Source of the DNA: JAFGKM01 sp964413825
GTDB lineage: Bacteria > Ratteibacteria > UBA8468 > B48-G9 > JAFGKM01
Direction of reading: 5' to 3'
DNA: 20,233 nt
NCBI GenBank assembly: GCA_964413825.1
Contig: CAYPTS010000034.1
Location: 1-20,233 of the forward strand
Position numbers and translations under genes: made by a program. Positions 1-5,941 of the stretch are shown piece by piece. The notes under the pieces were generated by a model. That model made no database searches, was not told the DNA's origin, and worked only from the letters and a program-made list of their open reading frames with translations. How positions within the stretch are numbered: position 1 is the stretch's first letter; the number at the start of each line of letters is the position of its first letter.

Positions 1-103
1 GCATTGCCGCAAGGATGGCTATGATAGCCACTACAACCAGCAGCTCTATCAACGTAAAGGCATATGAATTGCTTTTATAAATCCGGTTTTTCATTCGATA
101 CAT
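1..103 (-). CDS. Prepilin-type N-terminal cleavage/methylation domain protein (5' end only)
   Basis: Only the first 34 codons are inside the window; the gene runs off the left edge. The start is the ATG at 103-101, preceded by a GGAGG Shine-Dalgarno (110-114 on the complement) with six bases between. The peptide has a short basic leader (MYRMKNRIYKSNSYA) followed by FTLIELLVVVAIIAILAAM. This is the classic type IV pilin/pseudopilin signal: a prepilin peptidase would cut before the Phe, and the Glu five residues later is the conserved Glu5. Such proteins are assembled into pili or type II secretion pseudopili, or exported as PVC-type pilin-like surface proteins. The family beyond the signal cannot be seen. 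It lies downstream of the GntR regulator on the same strand, so co-regulation is possible. The next ATG (94-92) is an alternative start without its own ribosome site. Confidence 0.85.
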   Translation of the reverse strand, partial: MYRMKNRIYKSNSYAFTLIELLVVVAIIAILAAM

Positions 104-120
104 TTTAAACCTCCGTTTTT

Positions 121-165
121 TTATTTGTTCTGCATATTTTTCAGTTTTATATACGAATATTGCAT
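121..165 (-). CDS. Possible 14-codon leader ORF upstream of the pilin-like gene
   Basis: This minus-strand ORF reads MQYSYIKLKNMQNK and ends in TAA. What supports it is a strong Shine-Dalgarno (GGGAGGT, 172-178 on the complement) placed seven bases before the ATG. It ends 17 bases before the pilin start codon, which has its own GGAGG. I do not recognise the peptide. It could be a translated leader, a degenerate remnant of an earlier gene, or chance. No promoter with a convincing -10 box was seen in 166-243. Confidence 0.3.
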   Translation of the reverse strand: MQYSYIKLKNMQNK

Positions 166-243
166 ATCCTCACCTCCCTAAAATACCCGTCTTTTCGTAA
201 GGAACTGTGGTTTTAAAAATGCTTTTTGTCAAAACAAATGTTC

Positions 244-1341
244 CTATCTTACTTCGCATTTCATTGGTTGTTTTGCCCTTGTATTTTCACTGACCGGTAG
301 CGGTTTCAGTCGGGAAGCACGCTCGATTTTTTTATTTTCCATGATATCAAAAAGTTTTCTACATGCATCCCTTCCGATTTCCTTTTTAGGCTGGATAACC
401 GTCATCACGGGCACTCCGCTTCTAAAAAACTCCTGGTCGATACCGGCTATCTCGATGTCGGGCATCTTAAGTCTTTTCATGATGATTTCTTCCTGCATAA
501 GATAGATGTATTGGTTGCTTGCTGCTGAAATTGCGGTAATAAAATTTTCTTGTATAAATCTAAGGAATCTGCGGGCAGGCATTTTCATCGTTTGCTCGCT
601 TACCTCAATAATATGAGGCTGAAAGTTCCGTTCCGTTACCGCCTGAATGTACCCTTCCATCCTGTCGTTCAGGGAGCTTATAACCTTCCAGCATCGCATC
701 GTAAGGTGGGCGATATTTGTATGACCCCGTTCCGCCAGGCAGGTGGTTGCCCGATAGGATGCCTCCCTGTGGTCCGTCTCGACAAAGGGGATGTTAATTC
801 CTTCAAAATGCTTGTCAATCAGCACAAACGGAAATTTTTCACGTGAGACATTGGAAAGATATTTGATAATATTGTTGTGATATTTATATTCATAAAGCGG
901 ATAAAAAATAATTCCTTTCGTAATGTTTTTGAATCGCTCTATATGCGAGATTTCTTTTTCAAACAGTCCGTGTGACGTGGCAAAGAGAATCTCATAGCCC
1001 TTTTCATAAGCGACTTCACTGATACCCTGCATAATTTCGCCTCCCCCCTCGTTATCGGAAAATGGCAGTATAACTCCAATTGAAGATATTGTCGTGCTGA
1101 GTTTCTGGGATGGTTGAGATACAAATGTTCCCCGGCCCTGAACCTTGACCAGCAGTCCTTTATGCACCAGTTGGTCTATTACACGGCTTACGGTTCCTCT
1201 GGCAACGGAAAACTTATCCGCCAGCTCTCGCTCGGAGAAAAACCTGTCTCCTGGCTTGCACTCGTTTATGATGTATTTCTCAAGGCTTTTTCTTACCTGA
1301 TACTTTATCGGAAGTTCATTGTTCTTGTCTATGGATTCCAT
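244..1341 (-). CDS. GntR-family transcriptional regulator with LacI/GalR-type ligand-binding domain
   Basis: The 365-residue protein has a GntR winged helix at about residues 10-76. Its signature is the stretch KPGDRFFSERELADKFSVARGTVSRVIDQL followed by GLLVKVQGRGTFVS. From about residue 86 it continues as a periplasmic-binding-protein-like sensor of the LacI/GalR type (ISSIGVILPFS, EIMQGISEVAYEKGYEILFA, FPFVLIDKHF). This is the AraR-like architecture, in which a sugar or other small ligand releases DNA binding. The ligand cannot be read from the sequence. No Shine-Dalgarno is evident before the ATG at 1341. A strong promoter (1388-1416) and a 20-bp palindrome (1355-1374) precede it, which suggests autoregulation. 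The pilin-like gene follows on the same strand. An insertion sequence abuts the promoter upstream. Confidence 0.88.
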   Translation of the reverse strand: MESIDKNNELPIKYQVRKSLEKYIINECKPGDRFFSERELADKFSVARGTVSRVIDQLVHKGLLVKVQGRGTFVSQPSQKLSTTISSIGVILPFSDNEGGGEIMQGISEVAYEKGYEILFATSHGLFEKEISHIERFKNITKGIIFYPLYEYKYHNNIIKYLSNVSREKFPFVLIDKHFEGINIPFVETDHREASYRATTCLAERGHTNIAHLTMRCWKVISSLNDRMEGYIQAVTERNFQPHIIEVSEQTMKMPARRFLRFIQENFITAISAASNQYIYLMQEEIIMKRLKMPDIEIAGIDQEFFRSGVPVMTVIQPKKEIGRDACRKLFDIMENKKIERASRLKPLPVSENTRAKQPMKCEVR

Positions 1342-1354
1342 AATTTTTCATTTG

Positions 1355-1374
1355 TGGAATATCCGGATATTCCA
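1355..1374. promoter_or_regulatory. 20-bp perfect palindrome, probable GntR operator
   Basis: TGGAATATCC followed by its exact reverse complement occupies these bases. It lies just downstream of the predicted transcription start of the regulator gene and about 14 bases before its ATG. A repressor bound here would block its own transcription. That this particular protein binds it is inferred from position and symmetry. Confidence 0.65.
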
Positions 1375-1387
1375 ATTATTTAAAATT

Positions 1388-1416
1388 AATATATCATGTA
1401 ATTTCGAATCTGTCAA
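1388..1416 (-). promoter_or_regulatory. Sigma70-type promoter of the GntR-type regulator gene
   Basis: On the minus strand, TTGACA (1416-1411) and TATATT (1393-1388) are separated by exactly 17 bases. The predicted start is near 1381. The -35 hexamer lies entirely inside the 7-bp duplication that borders the insertion sequence, so the IS end begins immediately upstream of the -35 box. Confidence 0.75.
1410..1416. repeat. Left copy of 7-bp target-site duplication (CTGTCAA)
   Basis: It is identical to 3467-3473 on the other side of the IS. Read on the minus strand it is TTGACAG, which contains the -35 box of the regulator promoter. Confidence 0.7.
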
Positions 1417-1453
1417 GTCTAATTCGCCACGGAAGTTGTAAACCGTTGCGGGA

Positions 1454-1485
1454 GTAGTGATTTGAGAATTTGGCGTGTTCACTAC
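1454..1485. repeat. Subterminal inverted repeat GTAGTGA...TCACTAC in the IS
   Basis: GTAGTGA (1454-1460) and TCACTAC (1479-1485) could form a 7-bp stem around the 3' end of the transposase gene; its stop codon (1482-1484) lies within the right arm. The same octamer TTCACTAC recurs at 3320-3327 and 3375-3382 around the transposase promoter. It may bind transposase or help end transcription. Confidence 0.5.
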
Positions 1486-3302
1486 AAGGTGTTTTCCCCG
1501 TTTTGTATTCCTGCTTTTATCTGAGTAAACAATTCAGGACTTACCGCCGAAACGAGTTTTCTTATGTCCTGTGGAATCTGCGGTATGCGTATCTGGCTTT
1601 TCTTCAGGTTTGCAATTTCCAGTTGTACGGCACGCCGGGTAACCAGTTTTGAGATGAACTGCCGGAAAGAGAGATTATGCCCTGCCTTCTTTAACAGATA
1701 TTCTACCGTTACCTGCAACAGATATGCCAGGATACAGATGGTAACGTGCGCCTTTACTCTTTCTTGTTTGTGATGATACAACGGCCTTATATCCACAAAC
1801 CCCTTCAGGTAAGAGAAAGCAACCTCCACCTGCCTGCGCTGTCTGTATGAGGAGACTAAGAAGTCAGCAGTAGTATCAAGTGTCTGCGGCAAGTTGGTCT
1901 TGATACAATAACAGCCGTCAGTACTTTTTATCAGATTCAGTTTCTCAGCGTTTATCTTCCAGCGTATCTGTAACTTCCTGCTGTTTCGCCTTTTGACAAC
2001 CATGGTTGAAAACAGGCCTTCCACTTTACGTTTCTCCAGATACGAGAAGACCTCTTTTTCCGTACGTTGTTTATTCCGTACCTTTTTGGCATTGGTCAAT
2101 TGGTTATTCTTCTGCTGCAGCCATCTTTCCACGGATTCTATCTTCGCTGCACGCTGTTTTCTCTCTTCCACAAACTTCTCCGGGTTAAAGCACAATACGT
2201 ATCGGCAGGTTTTATCTCGTTGCTCAAGAACGTGGTAGTAAGCACGTTTGGAATGACAGGTGAAGTACGGGTATTCTTCCATTATCCTGCCGTAGTCTAT
2301 CTTGTCCGGTTCTTTCACTTGCTCTTCCATCTCTTTTTCCAGTCTGGTTGCTATGCAAGTAAGCACCTTTTTGGGGAAACTGGCAAGTTTCCGGAATGAT
2401 GTCTTGGCTATGGTCACCAGATAGAAGATGTTGTCCGCGTTCTCTTTTTCTATCGCAGCCAGGTTATCCTTGTTAACCATCCCCTTGTCCATCACCAGAC
2501 AGACCTTTTTTACCTGGAACTTCTCACGCAGTGCAGTAACTGTTTCTTTCACGGTAGAAGAGTCGTGTATCTCTCCTGATAACACCTGCCAGTAAAAAGG
2601 AAAGCCTTCTTTACTTACCGCCAGTGCTAAAAGCACCTGCGGCCTGTCATTGCGGTGGTCTCGGGACAGCCCGTATCTGGCTATCGGACACCGGTATCCT
2701 TCAAAGTAGGTACTGGTGATGTCATAAAGGATTAATGAGAAGTTATCAAACCCCAGAGCGGGTATCATCTTAAACAGATGCCGCTGTATCTGCTCATCCT
2801 GCAAATACACTTCATCAAGGCACCGGTAGATACGGGTAGGGTTTACCAGTGGGGCAGGGATGTTCAACAGTTGCGGCAGTACCGTGGTCGGATACCAACC
2901 GCTTACACGGTAGTCGCTGTTGGGACATAATGCACGGTTTAGTGTTAATATCTCCGCTATGGCTGCCCAGTCTGCCAGCGCAGTTGTTTCTCCTTTCAGC
3001 ACATCCTTCAACTTCCACAGATGAAATATCTCGTGCAGTATCCGGATGCTCAGGTATTCGTAACTGGCGCCCACCTGTATCTGTTCCCACGTAGTTACCA
3101 GTACTTCTTTGCCCATCTCTTTCAACTGCCGTAACACCCTTAAGTTTTCCGCTTCCTTTTCCGTCAGCCGCCCGAACGTCTGTAATACTTTATGTCTGAC
3201 TTTGCCGGTCTTTCTATCGCGGTAACTCTTTACCGCCACCCAGTAACTGTACTGCCGTCCGTGTTTATCCCGCCGCTTCATCTCCCGCAGGAATCCGCCC
3301 AT
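1482..3302 (-). CDS. IS1634-family DDE transposase
   Basis: The 606-residue protein is an IS4-superfamily transposase of the IS1634 type. The first catalytic Asp is in YDITSTYFEG (D194), and the following ARYGLSRDHRNDRPQ segment is typical of this family. The second is D272 in VMDKGM and the Glu is E493. The IS4 signature Y-(2)-R-(3)-E-(6)-K is intact as Y486, R489, E493 and K500. It catalyses cut-and-paste movement of the surrounding IS. The length suits the family and there is no frameshift or internal stop. The start at 3302 is preceded by a G-rich stretch (GGGGGCGGAG) that can serve as ribosome site; an internal Met at residue 8 is an alternative. A perfect consensus promoter lies just upstream. 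Confidence 0.93.
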   Translation of the reverse strand: MGGFLREMKRRDKHGRQYSYWVAVKSYRDRKTGKVRHKVLQTFGRLTEKEAENLRVLRQLKEMGKEVLVTTWEQIQVGASYEYLSIRILHEIFHLWKLKDVLKGETTALADWAAIAEILTLNRALCPNSDYRVSGWYPTTVLPQLLNIPAPLVNPTRIYRCLDEVYLQDEQIQRHLFKMIPALGFDNFSLILYDITSTYFEGYRCPIARYGLSRDHRNDRPQVLLALAVSKEGFPFYWQVLSGEIHDSSTVKETVTALREKFQVKKVCLVMDKGMVNKDNLAAIEKENADNIFYLVTIAKTSFRKLASFPKKVLTCIATRLEKEMEEQVKEPDKIDYGRIMEEYPYFTCHSKRAYYHVLEQRDKTCRYVLCFNPEKFVEERKQRAAKIESVERWLQQKNNQLTNAKKVRNKQRTEKEVFSYLEKRKVEGLFSTMVVKRRNSRKLQIRWKINAEKLNLIKSTDGCYCIKTNLPQTLDTTADFLVSSYRQRRQVEVAFSYLKGFVDIRPLYHHKQERVKAHVTICILAYLLQVTVEYLLKKAGHNLSFRQFISKLVTRRAVQLEIANLKKSQIRIPQIPQDIRKLVSAVSPELFTQIKAGIQNGENTL

Positions 3303-3332
3303 CTCCGCCCCCTTGTTTATTCACTACTTATT

Positions 3333-3361
3333 ATTATACCATGCTTTTATTAACTTGTCAA
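3333..3361 (-). promoter_or_regulatory. Consensus sigma70 promoter of the transposase
   Basis: On the minus strand TTGACA (3361-3356) and TATAAT (3338-3333) are both perfect consensus and separated by 17 bases. The octamer GTAGTGAA lies over the predicted start (3327-3320) and again upstream of the -35 box (3382-3375). This arrangement could allow the transposase to repress itself. Confidence 0.8.
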
Positions 3362-3466
3362 GTGTTATTATGTGTTCACTACATAATAAATAAGAAAAAC
3401 TGCATGGAATGTAGACGTGTTAAGGGCTTGAACGTTATTTGCTATAAGACCCGTGGCGAATTTGAC

Positions 3467-3799
3467 CTGTCAAGTCGATGTAATTTCTCATGCTAATCTG
3501 CATTGCACTTATTGTTACTACTGGCAAACCATTTCCGATAATATACTTTAAGGTATAAAACCTTCGCCATTCCTTCATCTCCTTATTGTTTCTGATTTAG
3601 TTTCTGCCATGCCTGTTTATGCCAATTCCGCTCTCTCATGGACACTTTTTGGACACGCAGCCTGCTATGAAAATGAGGATGCTCTCTTAAAAGCTTAAAA
3701 ACAAGATAAAAAACAAACAGCAGGGTGGGCTATTTTTACTGGCTTACGGTGGTACTCTTTTAAAAGCTTACAAACAGCCCCAAATAGTAAAAATTGCTC
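3467..3799. other. Gene-poor stretch between the IS and the Fic gene
   Basis: I see no convincing gene here. After the right target duplication (3467-3473) comes AT-rich sequence with a doubled TGGACAC (3639-3645 and 3650-3656). It also holds a near-identical direct repeat, CTCTTAAAAGCTTAAAAAC at 3684-3702 against CTCTTTTAAAAGCTTACAAAC at 3755-3775. On the minus strand only short unsupported reading frames occur. The stretch may be the original upstream region of the regulator gene and the left junction of the Fic island. Confidence 0.5.
3684..3775. repeat. Imperfect direct repeat around TTAAAAGCTTA
   Basis: Two copies of about 20 bp (3684-3702 and 3755-3775) are spaced 71 bases apart, each centred on AAAAGCTTA. 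The second copy contains GCTTACAA, an octamer that recurs as a palindrome beyond the metallophosphoesterase gene. Its function is unknown. Confidence 0.45.
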
Positions 3800-3828
3800 T
3801 TGACTTTTTATAATCTATCTTATATAAT
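3800..3828 (+). promoter_or_regulatory. Promoter of the fic-metallophosphoesterase unit
   Basis: TTGACT (3800-3805) and TATAAT (3823-3828) are separated by 17 bases. The -10 box is the first of three copies of TATAATCT repeated every 10 bases; only the first has optimal spacing. Confidence 0.7.
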
Positions 3829-3853
3829 CTTATATAATCTAATATAATCTAAT
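3821..3853. repeat. 10-bp tandem repeat carrying successive -10 boxes
   Basis: The units TATATAATCT, TATATAATCT and AATATAATCT follow each other, with a partial further unit AATA. Copy-number change would shift the distance between promoter and start codon by one helical turn per unit. Confidence 0.75.
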
Positions 3854-3866
3854 ACAGTTAAAATAT

Positions 3867-4937
3867 ATGATTATCATCATGAAAAACGCACTTGAAAAAA
3901 GAATTCAGAATATGCCGGCTTCTGTCTGGTCTAAAATTGCACAGATAGACGAATTGAAAGGACAGTGGGTTGCCGGTGCGAGATTAAGCCCTCAATTGCT
4001 GGGACGCCTCAAAAAATCTGTTCTGGTTACATCCACCGGCGCTTCCACCCGTATAGAAGGGGCGAAACTCTCCGATAAAGATATAGAAAAATTGATGCGA
4101 GGTATCTCCATACAGAAATTCTCCGACAGGGACAAGCAGGAAGTCAAAGGATACTATGAATTACTGCAGAACGTCTTTGATTCCTGGAAGACGCTCAAAT
4201 TTTCCGAGAACACGATAAAATCCTTTCACAAAGAGATGCTGAAATATGTTGAAAAAGATGTCAGGCACAGGGGAGAATACAAAAAACAGGAAAACAAAGT
4301 CCAAATGATAGATGCAGCAGGTAAATCAATCGGCATTCTTTTCGATACTACTCCCGCTTATCTTACGCCCAAAGAAATGCTTGAACTGGTTGAATGGACA
4401 CAGGATGCTTTCAAAAACAAGAACCATCACCCTCTTCTTGTTATCTCTAACTTTCTTGTGGAATTCCTCAAAATTCATCCCTTTCAGGATGGGAACGGCC
4501 GTCTTTCAAGAATCCTGACGAACCTTATGCTCTTACAGTCCGGATATCTGTATATGCCCTATGTTTCTCACGAGAAATTGATTGAAGATAATAAGCCGGA
4601 ATACTACCTGGCCTTGAGAAAAAGCCAGAAAACGTTCAAAACAAAAAAAGAAGACATTGTGCCCTGGCTGGATTTTTTCCTGACCGTATTTCTTAAACAG
4701 TCAAGAATAGCAGTTGAATTACTGTCCAGGGAGGACATTGAGAAAATACTTTCACATAAACAAATTGCCGTATGGCAGTATCTCCACCAGGTCAAAGAAG
4801 CAACCGCCGGGGAAATAGCGAAACAGACCAAGATTGCCAGGCCGACAGTCAATCAAGCCCTTGATAAACTCCTGCGGCTCAAGAGAATAGAACGTCTCGG
4901 CCTCGGCCGCAGCACCAGATACAGGAAAGTGGGCTAA
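3867..4937 (+). CDS. Fic/DOC-family protein, class II, with C-terminal winged helix
   Basis: The protein has 356 residues. The Fic catalytic motif is complete: HPFQDGNGRLSR at residues 204-215, with the catalytic His204 and the phosphate-binding GNGR. Such enzymes usually move AMP from ATP to a hydroxyl side chain of a target protein. An inhibitory motif S-xxx-E-G (S60, E64, G65 in STRIEG) lies before the core. This marks a class II Fic, whose own N-terminal helix blocks the active site. The C-terminus (about 296-354) looks like a winged helix (TAGEIAKQTKIARPTVNQALDKL), so DNA binding or autoregulation is likely. No good Shine-Dalgarno precedes either ATG (3867 or 3879). The stop codon directly touches the ATG of the next gene. 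The target is unknown. Confidence 0.92.
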   Translation: MIIIMKNALEKRIQNMPASVWSKIAQIDELKGQWVAGARLSPQLLGRLKKSVLVTSTGASTRIEGAKLSDKDIEKLMRGISIQKFSDRDKQEVKGYYELLQNVFDSWKTLKFSENTIKSFHKEMLKYVEKDVRHRGEYKKQENKVQMIDAAGKSIGILFDTTPAYLTPKEMLELVEWTQDAFKNKNHHPLLVISNFLVEFLKIHPFQDGNGRLSRILTNLMLLQSGYLYMPYVSHEKLIEDNKPEYYLALRKSQKTFKTKKEDIVPWLDFFLTVFLKQSRIAVELLSREDIEKILSHKQIAVWQYLHQVKEATAGEIAKQTKIARPTVNQALDKLLRLKRIERLGLGRSTRYRKVG

Positions 4938-5501
4938 ATGAACACCTTTTTTACCGCAGACCATCATTTCAATCATAAGAGAATCATTGAGTACAGTTCT
5001 CGCCCCTTCAAGGACGTTGATGAAATGAACAAGGTATTAATCCGGAAGTGGAACGACAAAATCAACCCGAAAGACATTGTTTATCATTTAGGAGATTTCG
5101 CGTTCGGCAACCCCGAAAATAAAATGACGATTCTGAAAAGATTGAACGGCACCATAAATTTTATTCTTGGTTCACATGATAAAGGCCTACCGGAAGTGGT
5201 GGAGACGTTCAACAGAGAACAAGAGATTGCCTTCCATAAAATTATTGGGCCTATGGCAACGGTATGCGTAGAAAAAACTGAAATCACTCTATGTCATTAT
5301 TCCATGCGCACCTGGCCTAAATCCCATTATAATACCTGGCATCTATTCGGCCATTCACATGGCAAGTTGGAGGGATGGGGCAAAAGTTTTGATGTTGGAA
5401 TCGATGCCTGGCACTTTGAACCCTTGAGTTTCCATGAAATAGAAGAAATAATGGCTTCGCGACCTGACAATTTTAATTTAGTGGAGTCCAACAAAAAATG
5501 A
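4938..5501 (+). CDS. Calcineurin-like metallophosphoesterase
   Basis: The 187-residue protein carries the metal-binding motifs of the superfamily in order: DHH (D8, H10), GD (G52, D53), GSHD (78-81, where most relatives have GNHD), H120, and GHSH (138-141). It resembles the small COG4186-type phosphoesterases rather than large exported nucleotidases. There is no signal peptide, so it should be cytoplasmic. These enzymes hydrolyse phosphomonoesters or phosphodiesters; the substrate here is unknown. Its ATG follows the Fic stop codon with no gap, so translation is probably coupled. A role in reversing or counteracting Fic-dependent modification is a hypothesis drawn from this pairing. The Ser in place of Asn in the GNHD motif is unusual and may alter metal binding. 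Confidence 0.85.
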   Translation: MNTFFTADHHFNHKRIIEYSSRPFKDVDEMNKVLIRKWNDKINPKDIVYHLGDFAFGNPENKMTILKRLNGTINFILGSHDKGLPEVVETFNREQEIAFHKIIGPMATVCVEKTEITLCHYSMRTWPKSHYNTWHLFGHSHGKLEGWGKSFDVGIDAWHFEPLSFHEIEEIMASRPDNFNLVESNKK

Positions 5502-5515
5502 AAGAAGAAATTGAC

Positions 5516-5539
5516 GGAGAATCCCTCATTTTATTCTCC
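5516..5539 (+). terminator. Hairpin after the metallophosphoesterase gene, weak terminator candidate
   Basis: GGAGAAT (5516-5522) and ATTCTCC (5533-5539) form a perfect 7-bp stem with a 10-base loop, 14 bases after the stop codon. No U-run follows, so intrinsic termination is doubtful. Confidence 0.35.
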
Positions 5540-5543
5540 ATAG

Positions 5544-5573
5544 TTGTAAGCTAACCTGCTTACAATTGTAAGC
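5544..5573. repeat. Palindrome GCTTACAATTGTAAGC plus an extra half-site
   Basis: The 16-bp perfect palindrome occupies 5558-5573. A further TTGTAAGC lies at 5544-5551, six bases before it, so two alternative hairpins are possible. The half-site GCTTACAA also occurs at 3766-3773, upstream of the fic promoter. It could be an operator or a recombination site. Confidence 0.55.
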
Positions 5574-5595
5574 AAAACGGCTCACAATATCAATA

Positions 5596-5886
5596 GGGAC
5601 ATCTGAGATTCCGACATAAGGAACCAGAGAGGAAAGAAAGCAGTTTCCGTGCTCGAAACAGCCCTACGGGCTTTGGCTCCAGCACAGATAAGGACTACGG
5701 TGAAATGGAAAACCTCTCGGAGAACTCGCCCGCCCGTTTCGGCGGACTCAAACAGCTCCGAGTAAGGTAATCGTCCGAACGCTTATGCTTTTCACCTTGT
5801 CTTATGACTGTGCTTCCACACTCGCACGTCAACTCTTTCCTTTCCCCTCAGCACCAAGGATTCTTATGTCGGAATTTGAGGGACAT
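5596..5886. mobile_element. MITE-like or structured-RNA element with 13-bp perfect inverted termini
   Basis: ATTCCGACATAAG (5608-5620) is the exact complement of 5863-5875. The direct repeat GGGACAT borders the element at 5596-5602 and 5880-5886, giving a core of 277 bp. The interior contains nested helices. AGCAC (5681-5685) can pair with GTGCT at 5649-5653. The segment AGCACAGATAAG (5681-5692) can instead pair with 5801-5814. GGTGAAA (5699-5705) pairs with 5790-5796, CTCGGAG (5716-5722) with 5756-5762, CCGCC (5730-5734) with GGCGG (5741-5745), and GGAAAG (5631-5636) with 5835-5840. There is no ORF of note. It does not match RNase P, tmRNA, 6S RNA or a group II domain V as I know them. Confidence 0.6.
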
Positions 5887-5896
5887 TTAATGGAAA

Positions 5897-5926
5897 TGGA
5901 CGTTCTCTGATGAAAAATAGTATAAT
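5897..5926 (+). promoter_or_regulatory. Probable promoter of tRNA-Ser
   Basis: TATAAT (5921-5926) lies 15 bases before the tRNA 5' end. A weak -35 (TGGACG, 5897-5902) is 18 bases upstream. The -35 lies just outside the right end of the structured element. Confidence 0.5.
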
Positions 5927-5941
5927 ATAGGACGCAACAAC

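Larger units (their letters stand above)
1417..3466 (-). mobile_element. IS1634-family insertion sequence, apparently complete (2,050 bp)
   Basis: The element is bounded by 16-bp terminal inverted repeats with one mismatch: GTCTAATTCGCCACGG at 1417-1432 and the complement of GTCAAATTCGCCACGG at 3451-3466. The 7-bp direct repeat CTGTCAA lies immediately outside each end (1410-1416 and 3467-3473), as expected for a target duplication. It contains one long transposase gene with an intact reading frame and a consensus promoter, so it may be active. Family assignment rests on the transposase. The exact boundaries are my reading of the repeats and have not been checked against other copies. Confidence 0.8.
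5502..5941. other. Non-coding stretch with hairpins and a structured 277-bp element
   Basis: No protein gene was found in these 440 bases. In order they hold a 7-bp hairpin (5516-5539), the TTGTAAGC/GCTTACAA palindrome cluster (5544-5573), the inverted-repeat-bounded element (5603-5879) and the probable tRNA promoter (5897-5926). Confidence 0.6.

Noticed and set aside
3474..3660. Remnant of a phage integrase gene on the minus strand
   Set aside because: Only short frames interrupted by stops are visible, and none shows a tyrosine recombinase motif.
3821..3853. CRISPR array
   Set aside because: The units are 10 bp, directly adjacent and without spacers, and no cas gene is present.
5603..5879. 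RNase P RNA, tmRNA or 6S RNA
   Set aside because: The GAGGAAAG string recalls RNase P, but the other conserved segments are absent. There is no tag-peptide frame or tRNA-like end, and the folding is multi-branched rather than a 6S-type bubble.
5603..5879. Retron ncRNA
   Set aside because: The complementary ends fit, but no reverse transcriptase gene lies nearby in this window.
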